DNA of 64,000 nt from Streptomyces viridochromogenes. GTDB lineage: Bacteria > Actinomycetota > Actinomycetes > Streptomycetales > Streptomycetaceae. The stretch is taken from positions 1 to 64,000 of the forward strand of contig NZ_LGUR01000230.1 in assembly GCF_001270495.1 (NCBI RefSeq). Direction: 5' to 3'. The notes beneath the pieces are model-generated. The model was not told the DNA's origin and searched no databases. It saw only the letters and a list, made by a program, of their open reading frames with translations. The stretch's first letter is position 1; the number at the start of each line of letters is the position of its first letter. This document shows, piece after piece, positions 54,778 through 63,293 of the stretch. The position numbers were made by a program, and so were the translations under genes.

Positions 54778-55640
54778 CCGGGCGATCCGGCGCGCGACCG
54801 GGCCCGGTCGGGTTCGTGGGTCTGGGCACCATGGGCGGCGCGCTGGCGTCCAACCTGGTCCGGGCCGGGTTCGAGGTGGTGGCGTACGACGCCGCCGGGC
54901 CCGCGCGCACCCCGCTGGGCGCCCGCTGGGCCCCGAGCCCGGCGGACGTGGCGCGGGCGGCCGCGACGGTGGTACTCAGCCTGCCGGACGGGGGCGTCTG
55001 CCAGGAGGTGGTGCGGGACCTCGCGGCTGCCGGGGACCGGCAGGTCACCCACGTCGTGGACACGTCCACGGTAGGGACGACGGCCGCCCGTGTGCTGTCG
55101 GCGATGGGCCTGGCGTACGTGGACGCGCCCGTGTCGGGCGGGATCGTCGGGGCACACCGGCGCACCCTGATGGTCATGTACGCCGGGACGGACGAGGACT
55201 GCGCCCATGTGGAACCGGTGCTGGCCGGGCTCAGCGACCGCAGGCGCAGGGTCGGCGACCGGCCCGGGCAGGCACAGGCGCTGAAGCTGGCCAACAACTT
55301 CCTGTCCGCGACCGCACTCGCGGCCACCAGCGAGGCCGTCGCCTTCGGGCGGGCCGCGGGGCTGGACCCGGCCGTGATGGTGGAGGTGCTCAATGCCTCC
55401 AGCGGACGCAGCGGGGCCAGTGCGGACAAGTTCCCGAGCGAGGTGCTCACCGGCCGTTACGCCTCGGGGTTCAGCAACGCGCTGATGGCCAAGGACGTGC
55501 GGCTGTATCTGGAAGAGGTACGACGGCTGAGCGGTGCCCGGACCATGGGGGCGGTGACGGGCTCGGTGTGGGAGGCGTTCACCGCCGCGGAACCCGGCGC
55601 CGACTTCACCCGCATCTACCCCTTCGTCGCCGGGGACTGA
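54774..55640 (+). CDS. 3-hydroxyisobutyrate-dehydrogenase-like oxidoreductase
   Basis: 288 residues from GTG 54774, coupled to the GH3 gene by GTGA. PVGFVGLGTMGGALASNLVR binds NAD(P); VDAPVSGGIVGAHRRTLMVM is the substrate signature; the catalytic Lys lies in QALKLANNFLSATALAATSE. The C-terminal helical domain ends with ALMAKDVRLYLEEVR. Acts on beta-hydroxy acids. Convergent with and overlapping the TetR gene by 25 bp. Confidence 0.88.
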   Translation: MTGRSGARPGPVGFVGLGTMGGALASNLVRAGFEVVAYDAAGPARTPLGARWAPSPADVARAAATVVLSLPDGGVCQEVVRDLAAAGDRQVTHVVDTSTVGTTAARVLSAMGLAYVDAPVSGGIVGAHRRTLMVMYAGTDEDCAHVEPVLAGLSDRRRRVGDRPGQAQALKLANNFLSATALAATSEAVAFGRAAGLDPAVMVEVLNASSGRSGASADKFPSEVLTGRYASGFSNALMAKDVRLYLEEVRRLSGARTMGAVTGSVWEAFTAAEPGADFTRIYPFVAGD

Positions 55641-56215
55641 TCCTCCGTGTCCGCGGCGTCGGTACCGAGGAGGACCGCCACGGTCTCGCGGACGATCTGC
55701 GGATACCGGTCCGCCTCCGGGTCCACGAGCCACAGCTGGTGGACGCCCTCGACCAGTGCCAGCACGGCGGCCGCGGCGGTCGGCGCGCTGAGCCCGCTGG
55801 GTACGCGCTCCCCGTATCGTTCGACCAGGCTCGCGACGAGGTGGTCCTGGACGGAACGGCACCGCTGCCGGATGTAACCGGCGGCGGGTTCCTGGCCGGT
55901 GACCGCCTCGGCCAGCACCACGCTGTGCACGGTGGCGAGCGACGGATGACTCTGTTCGAAGGCGACGGCCTCGGCGAAGTCGCCCGCCCAGTCCTCGCCG
56001 ACCCGCCGTCCCGCCAGGTTCTCCCGGGCGAGCTCCTCACGGAAGCTGAGGAGCTCCAGCAGCAGCCGCTTCTTGCTGGGGAAGTAGTGCAGGACTCCCT
56101 GCCGGGTGAGGCCGGCCCGCTCCGCGACCGCGTCGATCGACGTGCCCTTGAATCCGCGGGCGGCCAGGACCTCCAGTGCCGCCTCCAGGACCTGCTCACG
56201 CCGCCCCGACACCAC
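55616..56215 (-). CDS. TetR-family regulator
   Basis: 199 residues from GTG 56215 (GGAAGGG six bases upstream). Helix-turn-helix GTSIDAVAERAGLTRQGVLH followed by YFPSKKRLLLELL. C-terminal domain with HSVVLAEAVTGQEPAAGYIR and LALVEGVHQLWLVDPEADRY. It comes 85 bp after the dehydrogenase gene on the same strand and may be the last gene of the right-hand operon. Target unknown; second candidate for control of the island. Confidence 0.83.
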   Translation of the reverse strand: MVSGRREQVLEAALEVLAARGFKGTSIDAVAERAGLTRQGVLHYFPSKKRLLLELLSFREELARENLAGRRVGEDWAGDFAEAVAFEQSHPSLATVHSVVLAEAVTGQEPAAGYIRQRCRSVQDHLVASLVERYGERVPSGLSAPTAAAAVLALVEGVHQLWLVDPEADRYPQIVRETVAVLLGTDAADTEDQSPATKG

Positions 56216-56300
56216 GTCGTGCCCTTCCGTCGTTGGAGAGGTGCCCGCACACCGTACGCACGCGAGTCGGCGCAGGTCGAGAGGGCGTACGGGATCCCTC

Positions 56301-57131
56301 TCAACGTCCCATCGCGGCAAGGGCGGACAGGGCGGCGTTCCGCAGCACCACCGCGTCGCGTACGCCCGCCCTGTCCGCGATCTCGCCGAACAGGCGGACG
56401 TCCTTGGCGAGCAGACCGCCCGCGTGGGCGGCGATGCGGTCCAGGCCGCCGCCCGCGTCGGAGACCCGGTCCAGCGCGAAGCTGGCCGCGCTGCCGCGCG
56501 GCAGGACCCGGCCCAGCGCGGTGCGGTCCAGACCGAGGGTGCCTCCAAGCCCGAGCGCGTCGGCGGCGAGTCCCAAGTGGGCTGTGAACAGCAGGTTGTT
56601 GAGAATCTTGGCGATCTGGCCGGAGCCGGTCGGCCCGAGATGGACGACGGGGTCGCCGTAGGTGTCGAACACCGGGCGGCAGAAGGCGAAGACCTGGGGG
56701 TCGCCGCCCGCCATGACGACCAGGGTGCCCTGTTCGGCGGCCCGGCCGCCGCCGCTGACCGGTGCGTCCACGACGGAGACACCCGACGTCCGGGCCAGCG
56801 CCTCCAGACGGCGGCAGGTGTCGGGGTGGACGGTGGAGTGGACGGCGATCACCCCACCGCGGCGCAGCCCGGCGAGGACGCCGTCCGGACCGGTGACCAC
56901 CTGCTCGACGTCGGCGTCGTCCACGACGCACAGACACACCAGATCGCTGGCGGTGGCCAGTTCGGCGGGCGATCCGGCCGTCCTGGCCCCGCTGTCCGCG
57001 AACGGGGCGAGCGTGGTGCGCCTGCGTGCCCACAGGGTCGTCTCGTGTCCCGCCTCGACGATCCTGCGGGCCATGGGCGCGCCCTGACTGCCCAGTCCGA
57101 TGAAGCCCACGCGTGCGCGTGCCCTGCTCAT
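56301..57131 (-). CDS. 3-hydroxyisobutyrate-dehydrogenase-like oxidoreductase
   Basis: 276 residues from ATG 57131, overlapping the DoxX gene by ATGA. RVGFIGLGSQGAPMARRIVE, VVDAPVSGGGRAAEQGTLVV, and catalytic Lys in GQIAKILNNLLFTAH. About 25-30% similar by eye to the other copy at 54774, so not a recent duplicate. Oxidises a beta-hydroxy acid or reduces the semialdehyde. Confidence 0.88.
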   Translation of the reverse strand: MSRARARVGFIGLGSQGAPMARRIVEAGHETTLWARRRTTLAPFADSGARTAGSPAELATASDLVCLCVVDDADVEQVVTGPDGVLAGLRRGGVIAVHSTVHPDTCRRLEALARTSGVSVVDAPVSGGGRAAEQGTLVVMAGGDPQVFAFCRPVFDTYGDPVVHLGPTGSGQIAKILNNLLFTAHLGLAADALGLGGTLGLDRTALGRVLPRGSAASFALDRVSDAGGGLDRIAAHAGGLLAKDVRLFGEIADRAGVRDAVVLRNAALSALAAMGR

Positions 57132-57628
57132 GTCGTCCTCCGCGGCCGCCAGAACACGGCGAGCAGCCCCGCGGTCGCCACCACGCCCACCCCGAGCACG
57201 ACACCGGCGCCCGCCCACCCGGTCACCTCGAGGCCGGCCGCCGTGTCCACCGCGTACTCCCCCGGCCCCCACGCGCCGAACGCCACGGCGAGCACGCCCA
57301 GGACGAGGACGTACTCGTAGCCCTCCTTGAAGACGAAGAAGCCGTGCGTACGGTGGGCGAGCAGGCCGGCGACCAGCATCACCGACAGCACGGCCGCGCA
57401 GGCCAGCGAGGTCAGCAGCCCGAGGACAAGCAGGACGCCCGCGCCGATCTCGGTGACGACGCTCAGCCAGGCCTGGAGCCGCGGCCGGGTCAGGCCGAGA
57501 CCGGCGAACCAGCCGGCGGTGCCCTTGATACCGCCCCCGCCGCGCCAGTGGTTCCAGCCGTGCGCCACCATGACCACGCCCACCAGGAGGCGGACGGCCA
57601 GCAGCGCGGCGTCGGATGCGTCACTCAT
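57128..57628 (-). CDS. DoxX-family membrane protein
   Basis: 166 residues, four membrane helices: LLAVRLLVGVVMVAHGWNHW, VVTEIGAGVLLVLGLLTSLA, YVLVLGVLAVAFGAWG and the last at about 135-158. GWFAGLGLTRPRLQAWL is typical of DoxX. The family is linked to thiosulphate oxidation or redox control, but its role in such operons is unclear. Overlaps the hydrolase gene by 8 bp. Confidence 0.83.
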   Translation of the reverse strand: MSDASDAALLAVRLLVGVVMVAHGWNHWRGGGGIKGTAGWFAGLGLTRPRLQAWLSVVTEIGAGVLLVLGLLTSLACAAVLSVMLVAGLLAHRTHGFFVFKEGYEYVLVLGVLAVAFGAWGPGEYAVDTAAGLEVTGWAGAGVVLGVGVVATAGLLAVFWRPRRTT

Positions 57629-58535
57629 CGCGCCGCCCCCGTTCCGTGGGCAGCGCCTGCACGCCGATCGCGCACTCCTCTACGAAGGCGAGGACACGCA
57701 GGTGGTAGGCGAGGGCGGTGCGGCCCACGCTGGTGTTGTGGCCGGCCCCCGCCTGTTCATGGAGCACCACGCGGGGGGAGCCGGTGAACATCGAGGCCAG
57801 GTTGGACAGCCCTTCCGGCCCGTTGACCCACACCTGTTCGTGCTCGGCGAGGGTGATGTGGACGGGGACCGCGACGCGTGCCGACAGCCGGGCGAAGTCC
57901 TCCTGCCAGCCCTCACGGTGGCCCTCGTAGGCGGGCGAGGGAGAACCGATCCGCTGTCCGCCGTGCACGTCGGGCGCGTAGGCCTGCGGCGGGTGCCAGA
58001 GCGCGTGGCGGAGGCTCGGCCGGGTGCGGGCCGGGTCACGTCGCCACTCCTCCATCGCCCTTACGGCCCTGGGGTGGTGCACCCGGCCCATACCCGCCAG
58101 CTCAAGGCCGAGCAGGTCTCCGAGTCGCGGGCCGCTCGCCATGCGCAGAGTGAGTTCGGAGCCCGCCGAGTGCGCCCACAGGAACACACCGAGGCCACGC
58201 TCGCGCTCCTTCAGCAGCGCGTCCACGGCCTCGTGCGCGAAGTCCGTGCGCTGTTCGGCCGTGCGCATCCGGTCCTCGTGTCCGGCCGAACTGCCGTAGC
58301 CGGGGCGGTCCAGAGCGACGACGGTGAAGCCGGCCGCGGCGGCGGTGCGCAGGAGGGAGAGCCTCGGGTGTCCGGGGTGGTCGAAGTAGGCGGAGGTGGT
58401 GGCGCCTCCGTGCAGGGCCACGATCACGGCCTGCGGGCGAGACACCTCGGCCACCAGCGCGGACGCCGGCACGCCGTGCACGTCGACGACCTGCCGGCGT
58501 ACGGCGGTGGTGAGTTCGGGGTCGAGTGAGGTCAT
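57621..58535 (-). CDS. alpha/beta hydrolase
   Basis: 304 residues. VIVALHGGATTSAYFD gives the oxyanion loop, FLWAHSAGSELTLR the nucleophile Ser, HITLAEHEQVW the acid region and EQAGAGHNTSVG the catalytic His. So, unlike the hydrolase-fold protein at 46713, the triad is intact. Cytoplasmic ester or thioester or C-C hydrolase. In the right-hand operon between DoxX and the DUF35-thiolase-like gene. Confidence 0.85.
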   Translation of the reverse strand: MTSLDPELTTAVRRQVVDVHGVPASALVAEVSRPQAVIVALHGGATTSAYFDHPGHPRLSLLRTAAAAGFTVVALDRPGYGSSAGHEDRMRTAEQRTDFAHEAVDALLKERERGLGVFLWAHSAGSELTLRMASGPRLGDLLGLELAGMGRVHHPRAVRAMEEWRRDPARTRPSLRHALWHPPQAYAPDVHGGQRIGSPSPAYEGHREGWQEDFARLSARVAVPVHITLAEHEQVWVNGPEGLSNLASMFTGSPRVVLHEQAGAGHNTSVGRTALAYHLRVLAFVEECAIGVQALPTERGRRDE

Positions 58536-58566
58536 GCCACGATCCTGATGTTCACGGTCCTGGAAG

Positions 58567-60222
58567 TCATGCGTCCGTCCTGAGCAGGAGTACTCCGCTG
58601 GGGGTGAGCCCGCCGCTGGAGACCACCGCGGTGCGCGCTCCCTCGACCTGCCGCCGCTCCGCCTGGCCGCGCAGTTGGAGCACGGCCTCGTGGAGCAGGC
58701 CCATCCCGTGGGTCCGGCCGTGGGAGAGCTGACCGCCGTGCGGGTTCAGGGGCAGCGCGCCGTCGGGGGCGATGTTCTTGCCGCCGTCCAGGAAGTCGCG
58801 GGCCTCGCCGATGCCGCAGAAGCCGAGCGCCTCGATCCAGGACAGGCAGTTGAAGGTGAAGCCGTCGTAGAGCAGTGCCACGTCCACGTCGGCGGGGCCC
58901 AGGTCGGTGCGCGTCCACAAGTGGGCGGACTGGCCGAGGACCTGGGGTTCGTGGGTGAGGGTGGACTGGTCCCATTCGGGGCGCTCGACGATCTGCGTGC
59001 CGACGGCCTCGACGCGGACCGGTGGCCCGAGGAGGTCGGGCGCGGTCTCGGCGGCGGAGACCACGACGGCGACGGAGGCGTCGCAGGGGACGTCGCAGTC
59101 GTAGAGGCCGAAGGGTGTGGTGACGGTGCGCGCGGAGAGGTAGTCGTCCATGGTGAGCGGGTCGCGGTAGATCGCGTCCGGGTGGCGGGCCGCGTTGGCG
59201 CGCTGGTTGAGGGCGATCCAGCCGAGGGTCTCCCGGGTGGTGCCGTAGCGGTGCATGTGCCGCTGGGCGTTCATCGCGAGCATGACCGCGGGCGAGACGG
59301 CACCGAAGGGCTTGAACCAGCCTTCCGCGTCCGCCCGTTGGGGCACGGAGATCCGGCCCTGCCGGACGAGTGCGCCGTACGTTGCCTCCCACACCGTGCG
59401 GAAACACAGCACGTGCCGGGCCAGGCCGCCCGCGACCGCGAGCATCGCGGCGATCACCGAGCCGCCCGGACCGGGGGTCTCCGCCGCCCCGTTGTGCCAC
59501 ACCGGGCGGATGCCGAGCGCGGACTCCAGAGCCGTCACGCCGCCCTCGGCGAAGCCGCCGTACGCACCGCCACCGGGGTAGGTGGACAGGCCGTCGATGT
59601 CGTCGAGGGTGAGGCCCGCGTCGGCGACGGCCTTCTCGCAGGCCTCGACGGTGAGGTCGAGGGGCGGGACCATCAGACGGCGGCCGATGCGTGAGGCGCC
59701 GGAGCCGCTGATGACCACGCGGTCCTCGAACCGGGGTCCGGTCAGCGCCGGACGGATGTGTCCGGTGACCGGGGGGTCCTCGGGCAGGGGCGCGGGAGAG
59801 GGCTGCTGCGCACACGGCCGGAACAGGGGCAGCCAGGCGTCACCGGCCTGCTCGAACACCACCTCCATGCGCATGCCGATCCGCAGGTCCGCCGGTGAGC
59901 AGCCGACGACGTTGGTCGTCAGCCTGACGCGCGGGTCCTCCTCGATCGCCACCTGGGCGACGACGAACGGGGAGGGCAGACCCGGGAACGGGAAGCGGTG
60001 GTTGACGGTGAAGCCGATCAGAGTGGCGAAGCCCGAGACCTCCCCGACCTCGGTCTCGTGTCCCCGGCAGTGGCGGCAGACGGGCTGCGGCGGGTGGATC
60101 AGTGCCCGGCACACGGCGCAGGTCTGGAAGCGGAGCCGTCCGTCCCGGCCGGAGGTCCAGAAGAACTCGCTCTCCTGGCGGATCTCCGGCTGTGGACGGA
60201 CCGTGCCCCCGGTCTCGCTCAA
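58567..60222 (-). CDS. DUF35-thiolase-like fusion (Ltp2/ChsH2-type aldolase)
   Basis: 551 residues. N-terminal part (about 15-140) is a DUF35/OB-fold with zinc ribbon CAVCRALIHPPQPVCRHC. The rest (about 165-550) is an SCP2-thiolase-like domain: VACEKAV-type start (TVEACEKAVADAGLTLDDID), QRANAARHPDAIYRDPLTMD, VALLYDGFTFNCLSWIEALG and GGQLSHGRTHGMG. The thiolase nucleophile Cys is not at its usual place, where GGAYGGFAEGGVTALESALG stands. In steroid degraders Ltp2 lacks it too and works with the DUF35 part of ChsH2 as a retro-aldolase on side-chain CoA esters. Here both lie in one chain. Confidence 0.85.
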   Translation of the reverse strand: MSETGGTVRPQPEIRQESEFFWTSGRDGRLRFQTCAVCRALIHPPQPVCRHCRGHETEVGEVSGFATLIGFTVNHRFPFPGLPSPFVVAQVAIEEDPRVRLTTNVVGCSPADLRIGMRMEVVFEQAGDAWLPLFRPCAQQPSPAPLPEDPPVTGHIRPALTGPRFEDRVVISGSGASRIGRRLMVPPLDLTVEACEKAVADAGLTLDDIDGLSTYPGGGAYGGFAEGGVTALESALGIRPVWHNGAAETPGPGGSVIAAMLAVAGGLARHVLCFRTVWEATYGALVRQGRISVPQRADAEGWFKPFGAVSPAVMLAMNAQRHMHRYGTTRETLGWIALNQRANAARHPDAIYRDPLTMDDYLSARTVTTPFGLYDCDVPCDASVAVVVSAAETAPDLLGPPVRVEAVGTQIVERPEWDQSTLTHEPQVLGQSAHLWTRTDLGPADVDVALLYDGFTFNCLSWIEALGFCGIGEARDFLDGGKNIAPDGALPLNPHGGQLSHGRTHGMGLLHEAVLQLRGQAERRQVEGARTAVVSSGGLTPSGVLLLRTDA

Positions 60223-61586
60223 TGGATCTTCGCCTCCGCCTTGCGGACCGTGACCGGCTCGGCCAGTCCCTGTTCGTCGCAGGCCTGCTGGAGGTTCTCC
60301 AGGGTTTCCGCCAGGCCGGGTCCGAGGCGGGCGCCCGGGGTGAAGGTCGCCGGGAGGTGGCGCATCCCCTGGATGACGCCGATGGTCTCGTAGTGGACCG
60401 TGCCCTCGGCCTCGCAGACGTAGTCCGGGATGCGGTCGAGGACCTGGAGCAGCATCCGCTTGAAGACCGTGCGGGCGACGTTGGAACCGATGCAGCGGTG
60501 GATGCCCAGACCGAACGCGGTGTGGCGGTTGCCGCCGCGGGTGAGGTCCACCTGGTCGGGGTCGGTGAAGACCTGCGGGTCCCGGTTGGCCATCGCCCAG
60601 GACAGCCAGAGCCGGTCGCCCTCCTTGAACTCGGCGCCCGCGATCTCGCAGTCCTCGGCGACCGTGCGTCCGTCGCCCGGTGCCGGGGTGAAGTAGCGCA
60701 GGAACTCCTCGGTTGCCGTGTCCAGCAGGGTGTCCCGCTCCCCGCTCAGCCGAGTCCGTTCACCGGGGTGCTGGGAAAGCCATTCCAGGGCGTGCGCGGT
60801 CAGGGCCGTGGTGGTGTCGAAGCCGCCGCCGATGAGCAGGGCCAGCGCGCCGACCAGGTCCTCCTCGCGTGGAGCCGCGCCGTCGATCTCCAGGTGGACG
60901 AGAGCGTCGACGAGGCCGGGGCGGGGGTGCGCGCGGACCTCCTGCAGCGTGGTGGCGATGTCCCTGATCATCGCCATGTGGGCCTCCACCACCCGGGCCA
61001 TCTCCGGCGAGTGCGGCGGAGTGTAGACACCGGCGTGGGCGGGTTCGTTGTACAGCTCCCACTTCTTCAGCGGGATGCCCATCATGGCGAGCGTGAAGAC
61101 GGCGGGGACGATGTTGGCGAGGTCGTCGACGAAGTCGATCCGGCCCGTCTCGATCTTCTCGTCGATGCAGGCCCGGGCCACGTCGTCGATGAACGGGATC
61201 CACCGCTTCACGGCGGCCGGGGAGAGGTAGGGATTGAGGGCGGTGCGGTAGGCGCGCTGCTCGGGCGGGTCCATCTCCAGAAAGCCGCCACGGATCCCCC
61301 TGCCTCGGGGTGGGGCCGGGATGCTGATGCCACGGTAGCCGCGACGCTCGTCGTGTATGTCGTGGTCGTTGGACAGCTTCTCCCCGGCGCGGGCGAAGGC
61401 GAGCAGTTCACGGTTGCCGGCGGCCACCCAGTGTCCGTCGTAGGTGTCGGTCCAGGCGAGCGGGCAGCCGCTGTGGAACTCGCGGGTCTGCTCCTCGAAC
61501 CGGTCGCGGTACTCCGGGGCGTGGCGGTCGAAGTGGACGCGGGGCTGTTTGCGGGCGTCGTCGCCGGTCGTGTCCGGTGCGGTCAT
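60219..61586 (-). CDS. cytochrome P450
   Basis: 455 residues. Heme loop FGLGIHRCIGSNVAR (Cys ligand), I-helix LLIGGGFDTTTALTAHALEW with the acid-alcohol pair, ExxR in EEFLRYFTP preceded by the K-helix Glu. Slightly longer than average bacterial P450s. ATGA overlap with the DUF35-thiolase gene; the ferredoxin gene lies 34 bp upstream. Probably oxidises the side chain or a ring methyl of the substrate. Confidence 0.93.
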   Translation of the reverse strand: MTAPDTTGDDARKQPRVHFDRHAPEYRDRFEEQTREFHSGCPLAWTDTYDGHWVAAGNRELLAFARAGEKLSNDHDIHDERRGYRGISIPAPPRGRGIRGGFLEMDPPEQRAYRTALNPYLSPAAVKRWIPFIDDVARACIDEKIETGRIDFVDDLANIVPAVFTLAMMGIPLKKWELYNEPAHAGVYTPPHSPEMARVVEAHMAMIRDIATTLQEVRAHPRPGLVDALVHLEIDGAAPREEDLVGALALLIGGGFDTTTALTAHALEWLSQHPGERTRLSGERDTLLDTATEEFLRYFTPAPGDGRTVAEDCEIAGAEFKEGDRLWLSWAMANRDPQVFTDPDQVDLTRGGNRHTAFGLGIHRCIGSNVARTVFKRMLLQVLDRIPDYVCEAEGTVHYETIGVIQGMRHLPATFTPGARLGPGLAETLENLQQACDEQGLAEPVTVRKAEAKIH

Positions 61587-61620
61587 GGGCTGTGCTTCCT
61601 CTCGGTCCGCCGGGTACGGC

Positions 61621-61821
61621 TCAGAACACGCCGATGGCGCGTTCGGGGCAGGAGCGGACGGCTTCGACCACCGCGTCCTCCTGGTCGGTGGGGACGTCCT
61701 CGGCGAAGGGCGAGGAGTGTCCGTCGATCTCGCTCAGCTCGAAGACCTTGGGGGCGCTCATGGCGCACAGGGTGTGCCCCTGGCAACGCTCGGGGTCGAC
61801 GCGTACCTTCACGTCTCTCAT
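61621..61821 (-). CDS. 3Fe-4S ferredoxin
   Basis: 66 residues. Cys13 and Cys19 (ERCQGHTLCAMSAPKVFEL) and Cys57 (SCPERAIGVF) form the three-Cys pattern of 3Fe-4S ferredoxins that serve P450s. It lies directly before the P450 gene and seven bases after the binding-protein stop. Confidence 0.93.
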   Translation of the reverse strand: MRDVKVRVDPERCQGHTLCAMSAPKVFELSEIDGHSSPFAEDVPTDQEDAVVEAVRSCPERAIGVF

Positions 61822-61828
61822 CTCCGGT

Positions 61829-63202
61829 TCAGGTCAGGTCGGACAGGGACTTGCCGACACCGGCGAGGGTGGCCGGTTCGCCGTAGTCGCCCTTGTACTT
61901 GTAGGTGGGGGCGTCACAGCGGTAGGCCCCCTGGTCCGGCTCGAAACCGGCCGCCTGCCAGCCCTTGGCGGTCGCCTCGACGATGACGTAGCACTTGGGC
62001 GGCTCCTTCGAGGTGAGGTCGAAGGGGGCCTGCAGGCCACCGGCGGTGAAGGCGGTGTTCTTCATGGCGTTCTCGTACACGCACGTGCGGGTGAGCTCGG
62101 CGCAGTCGCGGGCGGCGGTGGCGAACAGCAGCCAGGCGGAGAAGGCGCGCAGGGCGGGGTAGGTGACCTGCTTGCCGGGGGCGTACTTCTCGAACAGGTC
62201 GATCACCTGCTGGACGGCAGGGTTGTCACCGGCGCTCTCCAGCGGGGCGCTGCCGAGGAGTTCGGCGTAGTTGTGCTGTGTGCCCAGAGCGGCGCCGGCC
62301 AGTTGCGGGAACGCGGGGCCGTAGGCGTTGCTGTTGGCGTCGATCCAGTCGGGGGTGTATCCGATGCCGGTGAGGGCCTGCTCCAGTTTGGCCAGGCTCG
62401 CGAAGTCGCCCAGGAAGACCAGGCCCCGGACTCCGGATTTCTTGATCGACTGGGCGTAGGGGGTCCAGTCGGAGACGCCGGCCGCCGGGTACAGGTCACT
62501 GTGGGAGACCTTGCCGCCGAGACCGGCGACGGCTTCCTTGAACTGGGCGGCCATGACCTTGGTGACGGGGGAGTCACCGGCGATGATGCCGACCTTTTTC
62601 GCCGAGTCCGGGTACTTCTCCTTCAGCAGCCAGGTGTAGTAGCCGGCGTACTGGAAGTACCCGGCGGTCGGGCCGGAGGCCAGTGCCTGGAGGTCGGAGC
62701 CGATGGCGCCGATCTGGCTGGACTGGGAGGGGAAGTTGGGCAGCAGGCACTTCAGCCGGTCCTTGACGCCGAGGCTGTCCAGCGCCGAGCCGCCGCCCAC
62801 CAGCGCGAAGTCCGCCTTGCAGGCCTCCAGCACCCGCTGGCGGACCTCCATGAGTTTCGCGTCGCGGGTGACGGGGACGAGGTCGCGGCCGTTGATGCCG
62901 CCCGCGTCGTTGCACCAGGACGTGAACACCTTCGCGGCGTCCACGAACTCGGACCGCTTGGTGAAGCCGATGTCGGACATGACGCCGACCTGGATCTCGT
63001 CGTCGGTGACGCCCTGGACGGAGGAGGACTTGGCGGTGCCGGGGCCGCACACGTCCTTCAGCGTGCCGAAGTCGGCGCTCGTCTGTGCGGCGGGGCTCGT
63101 CTGCCGCACGGGGTCGGTGCCGGGGGCGTCGCCGGATCTGGTGGAGCAGCCGGCCAGCAGCACCGTGACCACGGTGACCGCGCCGATCAGCGTCCTGCGC
63201 AT
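61829..63202 (-). CDS. Liv-type solute-binding lipoprotein
   Basis: 457 residues. MRRTLIGAVTVVTVLLAGCS is a lipoprotein signal (Cys19). The periplasmic-binding fold type I: VTDDEIQVGVMSDIGFTKRS, WCNDAGGINGRDLVPVTRDA, KVGIIAGDSPVTKVMAAQFK and GLVFLGDFASLAKLEQAL. It is the binding protein missing from the LivHM-G-F operon at 17.9-21.5 kb. Ligand unknown; hydrophobic carboxylate favoured by context. Confidence 0.9.
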   Translation of the reverse strand: MRRTLIGAVTVVTVLLAGCSTRSGDAPGTDPVRQTSPAAQTSADFGTLKDVCGPGTAKSSSVQGVTDDEIQVGVMSDIGFTKRSEFVDAAKVFTSWCNDAGGINGRDLVPVTRDAKLMEVRQRVLEACKADFALVGGGSALDSLGVKDRLKCLLPNFPSQSSQIGAIGSDLQALASGPTAGYFQYAGYYTWLLKEKYPDSAKKVGIIAGDSPVTKVMAAQFKEAVAGLGGKVSHSDLYPAAGVSDWTPYAQSIKKSGVRGLVFLGDFASLAKLEQALTGIGYTPDWIDANSNAYGPAFPQLAGAALGTQHNYAELLGSAPLESAGDNPAVQQVIDLFEKYAPGKQVTYPALRAFSAWLLFATAARDCAELTRTCVYENAMKNTAFTAGGLQAPFDLTSKEPPKCYVIVEATAKGWQAAGFEPDQGAYRCDAPTYKYKGDYGEPATLAGVGKSLSDLT

Positions 63203-63293
63203 GGTGCCTCCTCGGGGAGCTCGGACGCCGTCGTCCGAGGGAGGTGAGGGAGTGCGTGGGGTGGCGTGGGCCAGGTGCCTCCCGCCGACGTCG

